NCBI GenBank assembly: GCA_035524275.1
Contig: DATKPC010000114.1
Coordinates: forward strand, 1 to 64,000
Direction: 5' to 3'
Length of the DNA: 64,000 bases
From: DATKPC01 sp035524275
GTDB lineage: Bacteria; Pseudomonadota; Gammaproteobacteria; Burkholderiales; Burkholderiaceae_F
The notes beneath the pieces are model-generated. The model worked only from the letters and a program-made list of their open reading frames with translations, ran no database searches and had not been told where the DNA came from. A program made the position numbers and the translations under genes. This document shows, piece after piece, positions 25,865 to 34,654 of this stretch (position 1 is its first letter; each line of letters opens with the position of its first letter).

Positions 25865-25876
25865 TCGCCTACTGTA
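25859..25876. promoter_or_regulatory. Candidate SOS-type operator over the recA -10 region
   Basis: A perfect 6-bp inverted repeat, TACAGT and ACTGTA around a 6-base spacer, overlaps the putative -10 box of recA. It reads ACAG-N8-CTGT, which is the known gamma/betaproteobacterial LexA site CTGT-N8-ACAG with its half-sites in the opposite order. Position suits a repressor, but LexA binding is only inferred. Confidence 0.5.
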
Positions 25877-25898
25877 GAAAATTCCAGTGAGGGCGACC

Positions 25899-26957
<1,059 letters not shown>

Positions 26958-27033
26958 TGGCGCCGGTCTAGGCGTCGCCACCGACGAACCGACCGGCGGT
27001 GGCTGGGCGCAGGCCCGCAGGCCGGTTTCGTTG

Positions 27034-27489
27034 ATGCATCGTGCCGTCGCGCTGCTTGCGCGGCGCGACTACAGCCGCCTGGAGTTGTCGCGGCGGCTGC
27101 GCCTTGTCCTGGACGACGGCGCCGACTCGTCGGAAATCGATGCCGTTCTCGACAAGCTCGAGGCGCGCGGGCTCCTTTCGGATCAACGTTTCGCGCAGAG
27201 CCTGTCGCGCTGGCGGGCCGCGCGCTTCGGCGCCGCCCGTGTTCGTGCCGACCTCAAGTCGCGCGGCGTCGCGGAGGAACTGATCGGCGAGGCCCTGGCG
27301 CCGCTGCTCGCCACCGATCTGGAGCGCGCCCGTGCGATCTGGCAGCGGCGCTACCGCGGCATGCTTCCGCACTCGCCTGCGGAACGTGCGCGGCAGATGC
27401 GCTTCCTGGCCGGACGCGGGTTTTCGGCGGAAACGATACGAAAGGTCCTCGGCGCCGGCGACGACGCCTCCGATCCCGTCGACGCCTAG
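27034..27489 (+). CDS. recX: Regulatory protein RecX
   Basis: RecX binds RecA filaments and limits their activity. The protein (151 residues) shows the repeated three-helix pattern of the family: ALLARRDYSRLELSRRL, LEARGLLSDQRFAQSLSRW, GAARVRADLKSRGV, then FLAGRGFSAETIRKVL. I take the ATG at 27034; a TTG directly before it could also serve. It is in the expected place after recA and before sucCD. No separate promoter is evident, so it may be read from recA. Confidence 0.92.
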   Translation: MHRAVALLARRDYSRLELSRRLRLVLDDGADSSEIDAVLDKLEARGLLSDQRFAQSLSRWRAARFGAARVRADLKSRGVAEELIGEALAPLLATDLERARAIWQRRYRGMLPHSPAERARQMRFLAGRGFSAETIRKVLGAGDDASDPVDA

Positions 27490-27650
27490 CGCGGCCGCTC
27501 GGCACGCGCGCGGCAAACATGCAACGACGAGCATAAGCGGCGATGCTGCGGTGCTAACATGCGCGTCGCGCTATACGACGCGCACCGCTCGAACCTGCCG
27601 AGCCGCCGTTTCAGGTCCCGCATCAATTCCCCGCCAAGAAGGCCGTCGCG

Positions 27651-28820
27651 ATGAAAATTCACGAGTACCAGGGCAAGGACATCTTGCGTCGATACGGTGT
27701 TGCAGTGCCGCGAGGAATCCCGGTGTTCTCGGTCGATGAGGCGGTCAAGGCCGCGGAGCAGTTGGGCGGACCGGTCTGGGTCGTGAAGGCGCAGATCCAC
27801 GCCGGCGGGCGCGGCAAGGGCGGTGGCGTGAAGCTCGCCCGCACGCTGGGCGACGTCAAGACGCTGGCGGGTCAAATCCTCGGCATGCAGCTGGTGACGC
27901 ACCAGACCGGTCCGGACGGCCAGAAAGTGCGGCGGCTGCTGATCGAGGAAGGCGCCGATATCAGGAAGGAGCTCTACGTCGGCATGGTCGTCGACCGCAC
28001 GACGCAGAAGGTCTGCCTGATGGCCTCGAGCGAGGGCGGGATGGACATCGAGGAAGTCGCGGCCCACACGCCGGAGAAGATCCACAAGGTCTTCATCGAT
28101 CCGGTCGCCGGCCTTTCGGACGCCGACGCGGACGCGGTCGCAAGGAAAATCGGTGTTCCGGACGCCTCGGTGGCGCAGGCCCGCACGGTGCTCCAGGGCC
28201 TTTATCGCGCGTTCTGGGATACGGATGCGTCGCTTGCCGAGATCAATCCGCTGATCCTGACGGGCGACGGCAAGGTCGTCGCCCTCGACGCGAAGTTGAA
28301 CTTCGACGCGAACGCGCTTTATCGACACCCCGACATCGTCGCGATGCGCGATCTCGACGAGGAGGATCCGGCCGAGGTGGAGGCGTCGAAATTCGACCTC
28401 TCGTACATCCAGCTCGATGGCGACATCGGCTGCTTGGTGAACGGGGCGGGCCTCGCGATGGCGACGATGGACACGATCAAGCTCTACGGGGGCAACCCGG
28501 CGAACTTCCTCGACGTCGGCGGCGGCGCGACCGCCGAGAAGGTCACCGAGGCCTTCAAGATCATGCTGCGCAATCCGAGCCTGAAGGCAATCCTCGTGAA
28601 CATCTTCGGCGGGATCATGAAGTGCGACACGATCGCGGCCGGCGTGATCACGGCGTCGCGCGCCGTCCAGCTCAAGGTGCCGCTCGTCGTGCGGATGAAG
28701 GGCACGAACGAGGCGCTCGGCAAGAAGATGCTGGCCGACTCCGGCCTGCCGATCATTTCGGCCGACACGATGGCCGAAGCCGCGGAAAAGGTCGTCGCCG
28801 CGGCCAAGGCCGCGGCCTGA
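27651..28820 (+). CDS. sucC: Succinyl-CoA synthetase beta subunit (ADP-forming)
   Basis: SucC with SucD makes succinate and ATP from succinyl-CoA in the TCA cycle. The 389-residue protein begins MKIHEYQGKDILRRYGV and has the ATP-grasp segments QIHAGGRGKGGGVK and SLAEINPLIL, then FLDVGGGATAEKV and NIFGGIMKCD. These are family signatures. sucD starts 34 bp after its stop. The recX-sucCD linkage is typical of betaproteobacteria. Confidence 0.98.
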   Translation: MKIHEYQGKDILRRYGVAVPRGIPVFSVDEAVKAAEQLGGPVWVVKAQIHAGGRGKGGGVKLARTLGDVKTLAGQILGMQLVTHQTGPDGQKVRRLLIEEGADIRKELYVGMVVDRTTQKVCLMASSEGGMDIEEVAAHTPEKIHKVFIDPVAGLSDADADAVARKIGVPDASVAQARTVLQGLYRAFWDTDASLAEINPLILTGDGKVVALDAKLNFDANALYRHPDIVAMRDLDEEDPAEVEASKFDLSYIQLDGDIGCLVNGAGLAMATMDTIKLYGGNPANFLDVGGGATAEKVTEAFKIMLRNPSLKAILVNIFGGIMKCDTIAAGVITASRAVQLKVPLVVRMKGTNEALGKKMLADSGLPIISADTMAEAAEKVVAAAKAAA

Positions 28821-28854
28821 ACCGCCACGAGCAACCGAACGCACGGATATCCCG

Positions 28855-29736
28855 ATGAGCATCCTGATCAACAAGAACACCCGCGTCGTGACGCAGGGCA
28901 TCACCGGCAAGACCGGCCAGTTCCACACGCGGATGTGTCGCGAGTACGCGAACGGAAACGCGTGCTTCGTGGCCGGCGTCAATCCGAAGAAGGCCGGTGA
29001 GGATTTCGAAGGCATCCCGATCTTCGCCAGCGTCCGCGACGCGAAGGCGAAGACCGGCGCGAACGCCTCGGTGATCTACGTTCCGCCGCCCGGAGCGGCC
29101 GCGGCGATCTGGGAGGCCGTCGAGGCGGATCTCGACCTCGTGATCTGCATCACCGAAGGCATTCCGGTCAAGGACATGATCGAAGTGCGCGACCGGATGC
29201 GCCGGGAGAATCGCCGCACGATCCTCGTCGGGCCGAACTGCCCCGGCGTGATCACGCCGGACGAGATCAAGATCGGGATCATGCCGGGCCACATTCATCG
29301 CAAGGGGCGCATCGGCGTCGTCTCGCGGTCCGGCACGCTGACCTACGAGGCGGTCGGCCAGTTGACGGAACTCGGCCTCGGGCAGTCGTCCGCGGTCGGC
29401 ATCGGAGGCGACCCGGTCAACGGCCTGAAGCACGTCGACGTGCTGCGTCTCTTCAACGACGATCCGGAAACGGACGCCGTCGTGATGATCGGCGAGATCG
29501 GTGGCTCCGACGAGGAGGCCGCGGCGCAGTGGGCCAAGGACCACATGAAGAAACCCGTCGTCGGCTTCATCGCCGGCGTGACGGCGCCGCCCGGAAAGCG
29601 CATGGGCCATGCCGGAGCCATCATTTCCGGCGGCAAGGGCACCGCACAGGAAAAGCTCGACGCCATGGAAGCCTGCGGCATCAAGACGACGAAGAACCCC
29701 TCCGAACTCGGCCGGCTGCTCAAGAGCGTGATCTGA
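28855..29736 (+). CDS. sucD: Succinyl-CoA synthetase alpha subunit
   Basis: SucD binds CoA and carries the phosphohistidine. The 293-residue protein has the N-terminal CoA-binding fold (TRVVTQGITGKTGQFH), the PPPGAAAAIWEAVE stretch, GPNCPGVITP and the active-site His252 in RMGHAGAIISGG. Length equals the family norm. It follows sucC in the same operon. A hairpin-forming repeat 21 bp after its stop may act in mRNA end formation. Confidence 0.98.
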   Translation: MSILINKNTRVVTQGITGKTGQFHTRMCREYANGNACFVAGVNPKKAGEDFEGIPIFASVRDAKAKTGANASVIYVPPPGAAAAIWEAVEADLDLVICITEGIPVKDMIEVRDRMRRENRRTILVGPNCPGVITPDEIKIGIMPGHIHRKGRIGVVSRSGTLTYEAVGQLTELGLGQSSAVGIGGDPVNGLKHVDVLRLFNDDPETDAVVMIGEIGGSDEEAAAQWAKDHMKKPVVGFIAGVTAPPGKRMGHAGAIISGGKGTAQEKLDAMEACGIKTTKNPSELGRLLKSVI

Positions 29737-29757
29737 CGGCGCCCATCCCGCGCGAAA

Positions 29758-29797
29758 CTCCCCTCTCCCGCGAGCGGGAGAGGGGTGGGGGAGAGGG
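29758..29797. repeat. Dispersed GC-rich hairpin repeat (copy 1)
   Basis: This 40-base element has a palindromic core (CTCCCGC then GCGGGAG) and a G-rich tail (GGGGTGGGGGAGAGGG). It differs by two small changes from the copies at 42246-42282 and 42334-42370. It lies between sucD and the PP2C gene. Such intergenic repeats are common in GC-rich proteobacteria; function is unknown. Confidence 0.8.
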
Positions 29798-29934
29798 TGT
29801 AAGCCGATTCGCGCCCTTCCCCGATTCCACCCCCACCGCACCGCACCATCGCCACCTTCCGCAAAACACCTTATCCTTCGCGAAATGTGACGTAAAGATG
29901 TAACGACTCATCGTCCCGGCCCTGGAGACCAGGG

Positions 29935-30852
29935 GTGCAACGCGGGTGCCCGGTCTCCGTCCAATCCATGCCGAACGAACTCGATTTCGTCCTCAAGAGC
30001 CATCCTGGCCGCGTCCGCCCGCTGAACGAGGACGCGATCGGCGCCGACCCGCGCGTCGGTCTCTTCGTCCTCGCCGACGGACTGGGCGGCTACAACGCCG
30101 GGGAGGTCGCGAGCACGATGGCCGTCAGCATGCTGCTGGCGACGCTATCGGACCGGCTCGGCGACGCCAACGCGGCCGAACGGCCCTTCGATCCCGGTGC
30201 CGAATTGCGCGAGGCGCTGATCGGCATGAATTCGTCGATCTATCGCGCGGCGCTCAACAGTTCCGCGTACGAGGGCATGGCGACGACCGTCGTCATCGCG
30301 TGGTTCCTTGCCGGTCGGCTTTGGGTGGCGCACACCGGCGACTCGAGGCTGTACCTGCTGCGACACAACGCGCTGACGCAGGTGACGCGCGACCATTCGT
30401 TCTCGCAGGAACTGCTCGACGCCGGGATGGTGACGGAGGAAGAGGCGAGGCTGCTGCCGGCAAAGAACCTCGTCACGCGCGCGCTGGGGGCTGCCGCGGA
30501 AGTCGAGCCGGAAATCCACGACTACGCGATCGAATCGGGCGACCTGTTCCTGCTGTGCTCTGACGGGCTGACCGAGATGGTCTCGCAGCCTGAAATCGGC
30601 CACTTGTTGACGACGGCGGGCACCGATATTCGCGACGCGGCCCGGCGACTCATCGATCTTGCCAACGAGGCGGGCGGTCGTGACAACACGTCGGTCGTGC
30701 TCGTCAGGGTCGGTACGGCGGCCGGCAGCCCGGTCCGTGCCGATGGCGGCGAAAGGCCGGCGACGATCGGCCACGGGCCGACGACGATCGACCGGTCGAT
30801 GCTCGATGAGACCGTCCCGCCGGCTTTCGCGCGGATCGACGACGCCGTCTGA
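29935..30852 (+). CDS. PP2C-family serine/threonine phosphatase
   Basis: The protein has the metal-binding PP2C motifs in order: RPLNEDAIG, FVLADGLGGYNAGEVAS, VAHTGDSRLYLLR, LLCSDGLTEM and GGRDNTSVVLV. It should remove phosphate from Ser/Thr residues in the cytoplasm. A GTG at 29935 with GGAGA six bases before it is my chosen start (305 residues); an ATG at 29968 gives 294. The last 60 residues after the catalytic domain are low-complexity. An FHA-domain gene follows, so the two probably work on the same phosphoproteins. No kinase gene is present in the window. Confidence 0.92.
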   Translation: MQRGCPVSVQSMPNELDFVLKSHPGRVRPLNEDAIGADPRVGLFVLADGLGGYNAGEVASTMAVSMLLATLSDRLGDANAAERPFDPGAELREALIGMNSSIYRAALNSSAYEGMATTVVIAWFLAGRLWVAHTGDSRLYLLRHNALTQVTRDHSFSQELLDAGMVTEEEARLLPAKNLVTRALGAAAEVEPEIHDYAIESGDLFLLCSDGLTEMVSQPEIGHLLTTAGTDIRDAARRLIDLANEAGGRDNTSVVLVRVGTAAGSPVRADGGERPATIGHGPTTIDRSMLDETVPPAFARIDDAV

Positions 30853-31114
30853 TCGCGTCGCGCCGGCCGCCGGTAGCGCGCCCGGCCTTCGCTTGGCAAT
30901 CGGCTCGCCGCACTGGCACAATCGGATTTGACATGTGAATCGATCGCGACCCAAGGGAGGCGGCGATTCCGTCGCGACGTGGCGTCCCGGCCGAAAGAGA
31001 CAAGCAAACGTTGAGGATCCCTTCCCTTGCGCGGCGCGTAAGGCAAGCGACGGGGACCTGGGATGGAGCGCCGTAGAATCGCTGGGCAGCGTCGATCGGA
31101 GGAAATAAAAGCAA

Positions 31115-31804
31115 ATGCCGCGGCTGGTATTGAGTCTGGACGGTGTCGTGTTGCGCGAGGTGAGCCTGGCAAAGGAGCGCACGACGATCGGCCGCCGGTC
31201 GCACAACGACCTGGTGATCGACAACCTGGCCGTGAGCGGCGAGCACGCGGTGATGGTGCTCAATGGCAGCGAGGTCTATCTCGAGGACCTCGGATCGACC
31301 AATGGAACGACGGTCAACGGCCAGCCGATCAAGAAGCACCTGCTTCAGAGCGGCGATACCGTCGAGGTCGGGAAGTACCGCCTCAAGTTCTTTGCCGACG
31401 GCGCGACCGGGACGGAGGAGGGCGGCGTCGACATCGACACGTCGCAGCCGCTGCGCCGCGAATACTACGGTCCCGGACCGGCGACGATCCAGGTTCGCGC
31501 GCCGGGCGCGCAACACGACGAGACGCCGCACGGCACCGCGATGATCAAGATCCTCTCGGGTGCCAACGCCGGACGCGAACTCGCGCTCGTGAAGGCACTC
31601 ACGACGATCGGTCGACCCGGCCACCAGGTCGCGGTCATCACGCGCCGCCCGACGGGCTACTACATCGCGCACGTCGAGGGCGAGCACTTTCCGCTGGTCA
31701 ACGGCCAGAATCTCGGATCGGCCGCGCACCCGCTGAAGGACAAGGACGTGATTGAACTGGCGGGCGTGAAGATGGAATTCACGAATCCGCAAGCGACGTC
31801 GTAA
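31115..31804 (+). CDS. FHA-domain protein, two FHA-like domains
   Basis: The 229-residue protein has an N-terminal forkhead-associated domain with the conserved TTIGRRSHNDLVI, SGEH and STNGT residues (about 23-92), which bind phosphothreonine peptides. A second FHA-like unit (about 150-222) starts TTIGRPGHQ but lacks the SxxH and STNGT positions, so it has probably lost phosphate binding. GGAGG lies 12 bases upstream of the start, which is long spacing. It follows the PP2C gene by 262 bp and precedes the pilin genes. Confidence 0.9.
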   Translation: MPRLVLSLDGVVLREVSLAKERTTIGRRSHNDLVIDNLAVSGEHAVMVLNGSEVYLEDLGSTNGTTVNGQPIKKHLLQSGDTVEVGKYRLKFFADGATGTEEGGVDIDTSQPLRREYYGPGPATIQVRAPGAQHDETPHGTAMIKILSGANAGRELALVKALTTIGRPGHQVAVITRRPTGYYIAHVEGEHFPLVNGQNLGSAAHPLKDKDVIELAGVKMEFTNPQATS

Positions 31805-32147
31805 ACCAGCCTTCTGACCAGAACGCTGACATCGCGTCGGCGACCGCGTAACGCATTGCGCGGGAAGTAGTTCCCTCGGGTCTATCGCGACCAGCCGAAT
31901 GCCCGATGCCGTTCGGCGTCGGGCGCCACGCGTTCGTCCTGCCGGCGCGCCCGGACCACACCCCAGGGTGTGCCCCCAGGTCCCGTTCCCCGTACGGCCC
32001 CCCTTGGCGCGGCAGGAACCTCCCTTCGAATCGCCTTCTTTCCTCCATTACGCAAATGCGTGGCACGAATTATGATTGCGCCACCTGCGAATTCTCGCGT
32101 AGCCGATCCAGGCTGCTTGGCGGATGGAAGGGTCCAGGGGTTGACGC
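31805..32147. other. 343-base intergenic region before the first pilin gene
   Basis: No gene is seen here. It holds an 11-bp hairpin with one G-T pair (31901-31924) and a smaller palindrome near 31953-31970, either of which might end the FHA transcript although no T-run follows. A sigma-54-like -24 box TGGCACG lies at 32061-32067 without a matching -12 element at the right distance; the TTGC found is 4 bases too far. Confidence 0.5.
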
Positions 32148-32669
32148 ATGCAAGGCACTCGAAATTCGACGAATGCACGCGGTTTCACGCTGATCGAGCT
32201 GATGATCGTCGTCGCGATCATCGGGATCCTCGCCGCGATCGCGATTCCGCAGTACCAGCAATACACGATCCGCGCGCGGGTGGCCGAGGGCCTGGCACTT
32301 TCCGAACCGGCGCGGGATACGGTGTCCGACATGCTCTACACCGGCAACCCGCAGGCGGCGCCCACGGGCTATGCGACCGGGTGGGTGGCACCGAACGCGA
32401 CGCAGAACGTCGCCTCGGTCGCGCTCGACGGCACCGAGGGGATCATCACGATCACGTACTCGGCGGTGATCAACGGTTATACGCTGACGATGACGCCGTA
32501 TACGGGAGGTCTGACGGCGCCGACGAAACTTCCGGTCGGTACCGCCAATTTCGTACCGCCGACGGATTCCATCTCCTGGCAGTGCCGCGCTGCCAACTCC
32601 ACATTGATCGCGCCCGGCAGTGCCGCCGGGACATTGCCGCCGCAGTACGCGCCCGCCAACTGCCGCTGA
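32148..32669 (+). CDS. Type IV major pilin-like protein (first of a tandem pair)
   Basis: The 173-residue precursor has a 12-residue leader ending in Gly, then the class III prepilin motif FTLIELMIVVAIIGILAAIA with Glu at +5 of the mature protein. PilD would cleave after the Gly and methylate the Phe. The C-terminal pair of cysteines (in SWQCRA and PANCR) would form the disulphide loop of type IV pilins. The mature length is 161, the same as its neighbour. A strong terminator follows. AGGGG precedes the ATG. Confidence 0.94.
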   Translation: MQGTRNSTNARGFTLIELMIVVAIIGILAAIAIPQYQQYTIRARVAEGLALSEPARDTVSDMLYTGNPQAAPTGYATGWVAPNATQNVASVALDGTEGIITITYSAVINGYTLTMTPYTGGLTAPTKLPVGTANFVPPTDSISWQCRAANSTLIAPGSAAGTLPPQYAPANCR

Positions 32670-32698
32670 AGCGCACGCCGAAACAAGGTTTTCTTAAA

Positions 32699-32727
32699 GA
32701 AAACAGGGGCTTGAAGCCCCTGTTTTC
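32699..32727 (+). terminator. Rho-independent terminator after the first pilin gene
   Basis: A 12-bp perfect stem (32699-32710 with 32716-32727) closes a 5-base loop, with T-rich sequence at its 3' arm (TTTTC). It lies 29 bp after the stop codon. It is nearly symmetric, so it could also act on the other strand. Confidence 0.85.
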
Positions 32728-32827
32728 ATTCGGCCGGCGATCCGGGACGGCCGATTCGCGAAACATCGTCGGGCCGGTGACGCGTGACATAAGCCGGGGC
32801 ACACATGACGAACCTCGTCAGCCCGTG

Positions 32828-32885
32828 GCCCAAAAATGTCAATCCTTCGGGCGCCGAGCGCGGAAATAGCCCAAAAACGTCAACC
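32828..32885 (+). promoter_or_regulatory. Paired direct repeats, candidate PilR-type activator sites
   Basis: Two 17-base direct repeats (32828-32844 and 32869-32885) of the form GCCCAAAAA(T/C)GTCAA(T/C)C differ at two positions and start 41 bases apart, about four helical turns. They stand upstream of a sigma-54-like promoter for the second pilin gene. The TGTC core recalls PilR sites, but the regulator is inferred. Confidence 0.5.
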
Positions 32886-32903
32886 GAGGGCGTCCCAAGG
32901 ATA

Positions 32904-32918
32904 TGGCACGGAATTTGG
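32904..32918 (+). promoter_or_regulatory. Sigma-54-like promoter of the second pilin gene
   Basis: The sequence TGGCACGGAATTTGG matches the -24 element exactly and the -12 element except that GC is GG, with the correct 10-base spacing between the two GG/GC pairs. It lies about 93 bases before the pilin start. Sigma-54 with PilR controls pilA in several proteobacteria. Confidence 0.6.
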
Positions 32919-32942
32919 GTCTGTTTCGGCATCGGCATCCAG

Positions 32943-32974
32943 CCGTAAGCCCGTAAGCCGGTGAACCGGTAAGC
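32943..32974 (+). repeat. Four tandem 8-bp units in the second pilin 5' leader
   Basis: Four 8-base units follow one another: CCGTAAGC twice, then CGGTGAAC and CGGTAAGC. They lie between the sigma-54-like promoter and the pilin start, so they would be in the untranslated leader. Function is unknown. Confidence 0.6.
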
Positions 32975-33010
32975 CCAATGGGCCTCACCATCGATATGGA
33001 GTCTCTCGAC

Positions 33011-33532
33011 ATGCTGCAAGCTCAAGCCCGCCGCGCGATGCGCGGTTTCACCCTGATCGAACTCATGATCGTGGTGGCGATCATCGGCATTCTCGCCGCC
33101 ATCGCGATTCCGCAGTACCAGCAGTACACGATCCGCGCCCGCGTGTCGGAAGGTCTGTCGCTCGCCGACGCCGCGAAGACGAACGTCGCCGACGTGCTGG
33201 CCAACGGCAACCCGCAAGCTGCCGCGACCGGTTACGCGACCGGCTACGTCGCCCCGAATACGACGCAAAACGTGACGGGCATCGCCGTCGACGCCGCCGA
33301 AGGCTACATCACGATCACCTACTCGGTGAACGCGGGCAACGGCACGCTGACGCTCAACCCGTACACCGGTGGTACGGCTGCCGCGGCGAAGCTGCCGGTT
33401 GGCACGGCCGCGTTCACGCCGCCGACCGACGCGCTGTCGTGGCAGTGCCGCGCCGCCGGCTCGGCGCTGATCGCGCCGGGTAGCGCTGCGGGCACGCTGC
33501 TGGCCCAGTACGCTCCGGCGAACTGCCGCTAA
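33011..33532 (+). CDS. Type IV major pilin-like protein (second of a tandem pair)
   Basis: From the ATG at 33011 the precursor has 173 residues with the leader MLQAQARRAMRG and the same mature N-terminus as the first pilin. GGAG lies 9 bases before this ATG; ATGs at 32978 and 32996 give longer leaders and lack such a site. The C-terminal disulphide loop (SWQCRA to PANCR) is kept, while the middle differs (for example LANGNPQAAATGY against LYTGNPQAAPTGY). A sigma-54-like promoter and a strong terminator bracket it. It is the better candidate for the expressed major pilin. Confidence 0.94.
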   Translation: MLQAQARRAMRGFTLIELMIVVAIIGILAAIAIPQYQQYTIRARVSEGLSLADAAKTNVADVLANGNPQAAATGYATGYVAPNTTQNVTGIAVDAAEGYITITYSVNAGNGTLTLNPYTGGTAAAAKLPVGTAAFTPPTDALSWQCRAAGSALIAPGSAAGTLLAQYAPANCR

Positions 33533-33653
33533 GCGCAAGGTTCAAGGCGTCGGGCAGCGCAGGTCCCTCAACGTGCGGAAGTTGACGTCGGGACCGACCG
33601 CCGAACGCGACGCCAAGATGGGCTGAGTCTGTTTTTGATCTGCAGCTCGTAAC

Positions 33654-33686
33654 CCCGGGGGCCTTGTGCCCCCGGGTCGTTTTTTC
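33654..33686 (+). terminator. Rho-independent terminator after the second pilin gene
   Basis: A 9-bp GC stem (33654-33662 with 33668-33676) with a 5-base loop is followed within three bases by six T residues. It stands just before the accessory gene, so much pilin transcription should stop here, which fits high pilin and low accessory expression. Confidence 0.9.
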
Positions 33687-33712
33687 CTTACCCGATTCCG
33701 AAGCCTCCGGCC

Positions 33713-34495
33713 ATGTCGAACGATGTCCCGGCGGCGCGATCCCGGCGTCTCGCCGTTCGTGCCCAGGCTGCATCCATCCACCTCGGCGCCAGCGCGATCC
33801 TCGCGACGCTGATCGTCGTGCTGATCGCCTTCGTCTGGTATCCGTCGCCTTATTTCCGCCTCGCAGGCGGCCGCGACCTGTTCCTCCTGATCACCGGTTG
33901 CGATCTCGTCCTGGGGCCCCTGCTGACGCTCGTCATCTTCGACGTGCGCAAGCCCCGCGGCGAACTGGTGCGCGACGTCGCCGTCATCGCGATGCTGCAA
34001 CTGGCGGCGATGTCCTATGGCCTGTGGACGATGCTGCAGGCGCGCCCGGCGTTCATCGTCTACAACGTCGGCCAGTTCAACGTGGCGCTCGCCAACGAGA
34101 TCGCGGCGGAAAACGAAGCCGGCGCTGCGCCCGCGTTGCCATGGTCCGGTCCGAAAGTGGTCGCCGCGAAACTGCCCGACGACCCGCGCGAACGCACTCG
34201 TATCACGTTCTCCGCCATCGAGGGCCGGGGCGACATCTTCCAGATGCCGAAGTACTACGTCCCCTATGCGTCGCTCGTCGACGACATCCGCAATCACGCC
34301 CGGACGGCCGAGGAACTCGCCGCCGCCATGCACCGCCCCGCGGAGGACATCGCGCGCGCCGTCGCATCGGCATCGATCCCTGCCGGCATCGACGCCGGCT
34401 ACTTGCCGCTCGTCGTCCGCTTTCACACCGCCATCGCCATCATCGATCGCCAGACAGGCCGATTCCTGGGCGCCGCCACATTGCAGGATTCCTAG
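33713..34495 (+). CDS. TfpX/TfpZ-family type IV pilin accessory protein
   Basis: The 260-residue protein has about three hydrophobic segments in the first 125 residues (AILATLIVVLIAFVWYP, DLVLGPLLTLVIF, AVIAMLQLAAMSYGLWT), then a soluble domain. This layout and the DLVLGPLLTL and IVYNVGQFNVA phrases match TfpX/TfpZ proteins, which are encoded beside certain pilins in Pseudomonas and Acinetobacter and help pilin surface display. Placement directly after two pilins supports this. The mechanism in the family is not settled. Confidence 0.85.
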   Translation: MSNDVPAARSRRLAVRAQAASIHLGASAILATLIVVLIAFVWYPSPYFRLAGGRDLFLLITGCDLVLGPLLTLVIFDVRKPRGELVRDVAVIAMLQLAAMSYGLWTMLQARPAFIVYNVGQFNVALANEIAAENEAGAAPALPWSGPKVVAAKLPDDPRERTRITFSAIEGRGDIFQMPKYYVPYASLVDDIRNHARTAEELAAAMHRPAEDIARAVASASIPAGIDAGYLPLVVRFHTAIAIIDRQTGRFLGAATLQDS

Positions 34496-34520
34496 TCTCG
34501 AGCGAACGGCGAGCGCTTTG

Positions 34521-34624
34521 GCGCTTGGCGGGGTCAGAGCGTGCAATGTCGCGTTAGCGAATTGCGCGCTTGGCGGGGTCAGACGAGCACAGACTCAAAC
34601 GCGACAGTGCACGCTCTGACCCCG
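34521..34624. repeat. REPIN/MITE-like inverted-repeat element
   Basis: A 27-bp segment (34529-34555) and its inverted copy (34598-34624) match at 26 of 27 positions and enclose 42 bases. An 18-bp unit GCGCTTGGCGGGGTCAGA is also repeated directly at 34521-34538 and 34566-34583. The GGGGTCAGAG tips resemble non-autonomous repeats spread by RAYT (Y1) transposases. No transposase is in the window. It lies between the pilin accessory gene and the next coding region, close to its start. Confidence 0.75.
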
Positions 34625-34654
34625 CGCGGGAAGGAGAGCGGTTATGCTTTTGCG

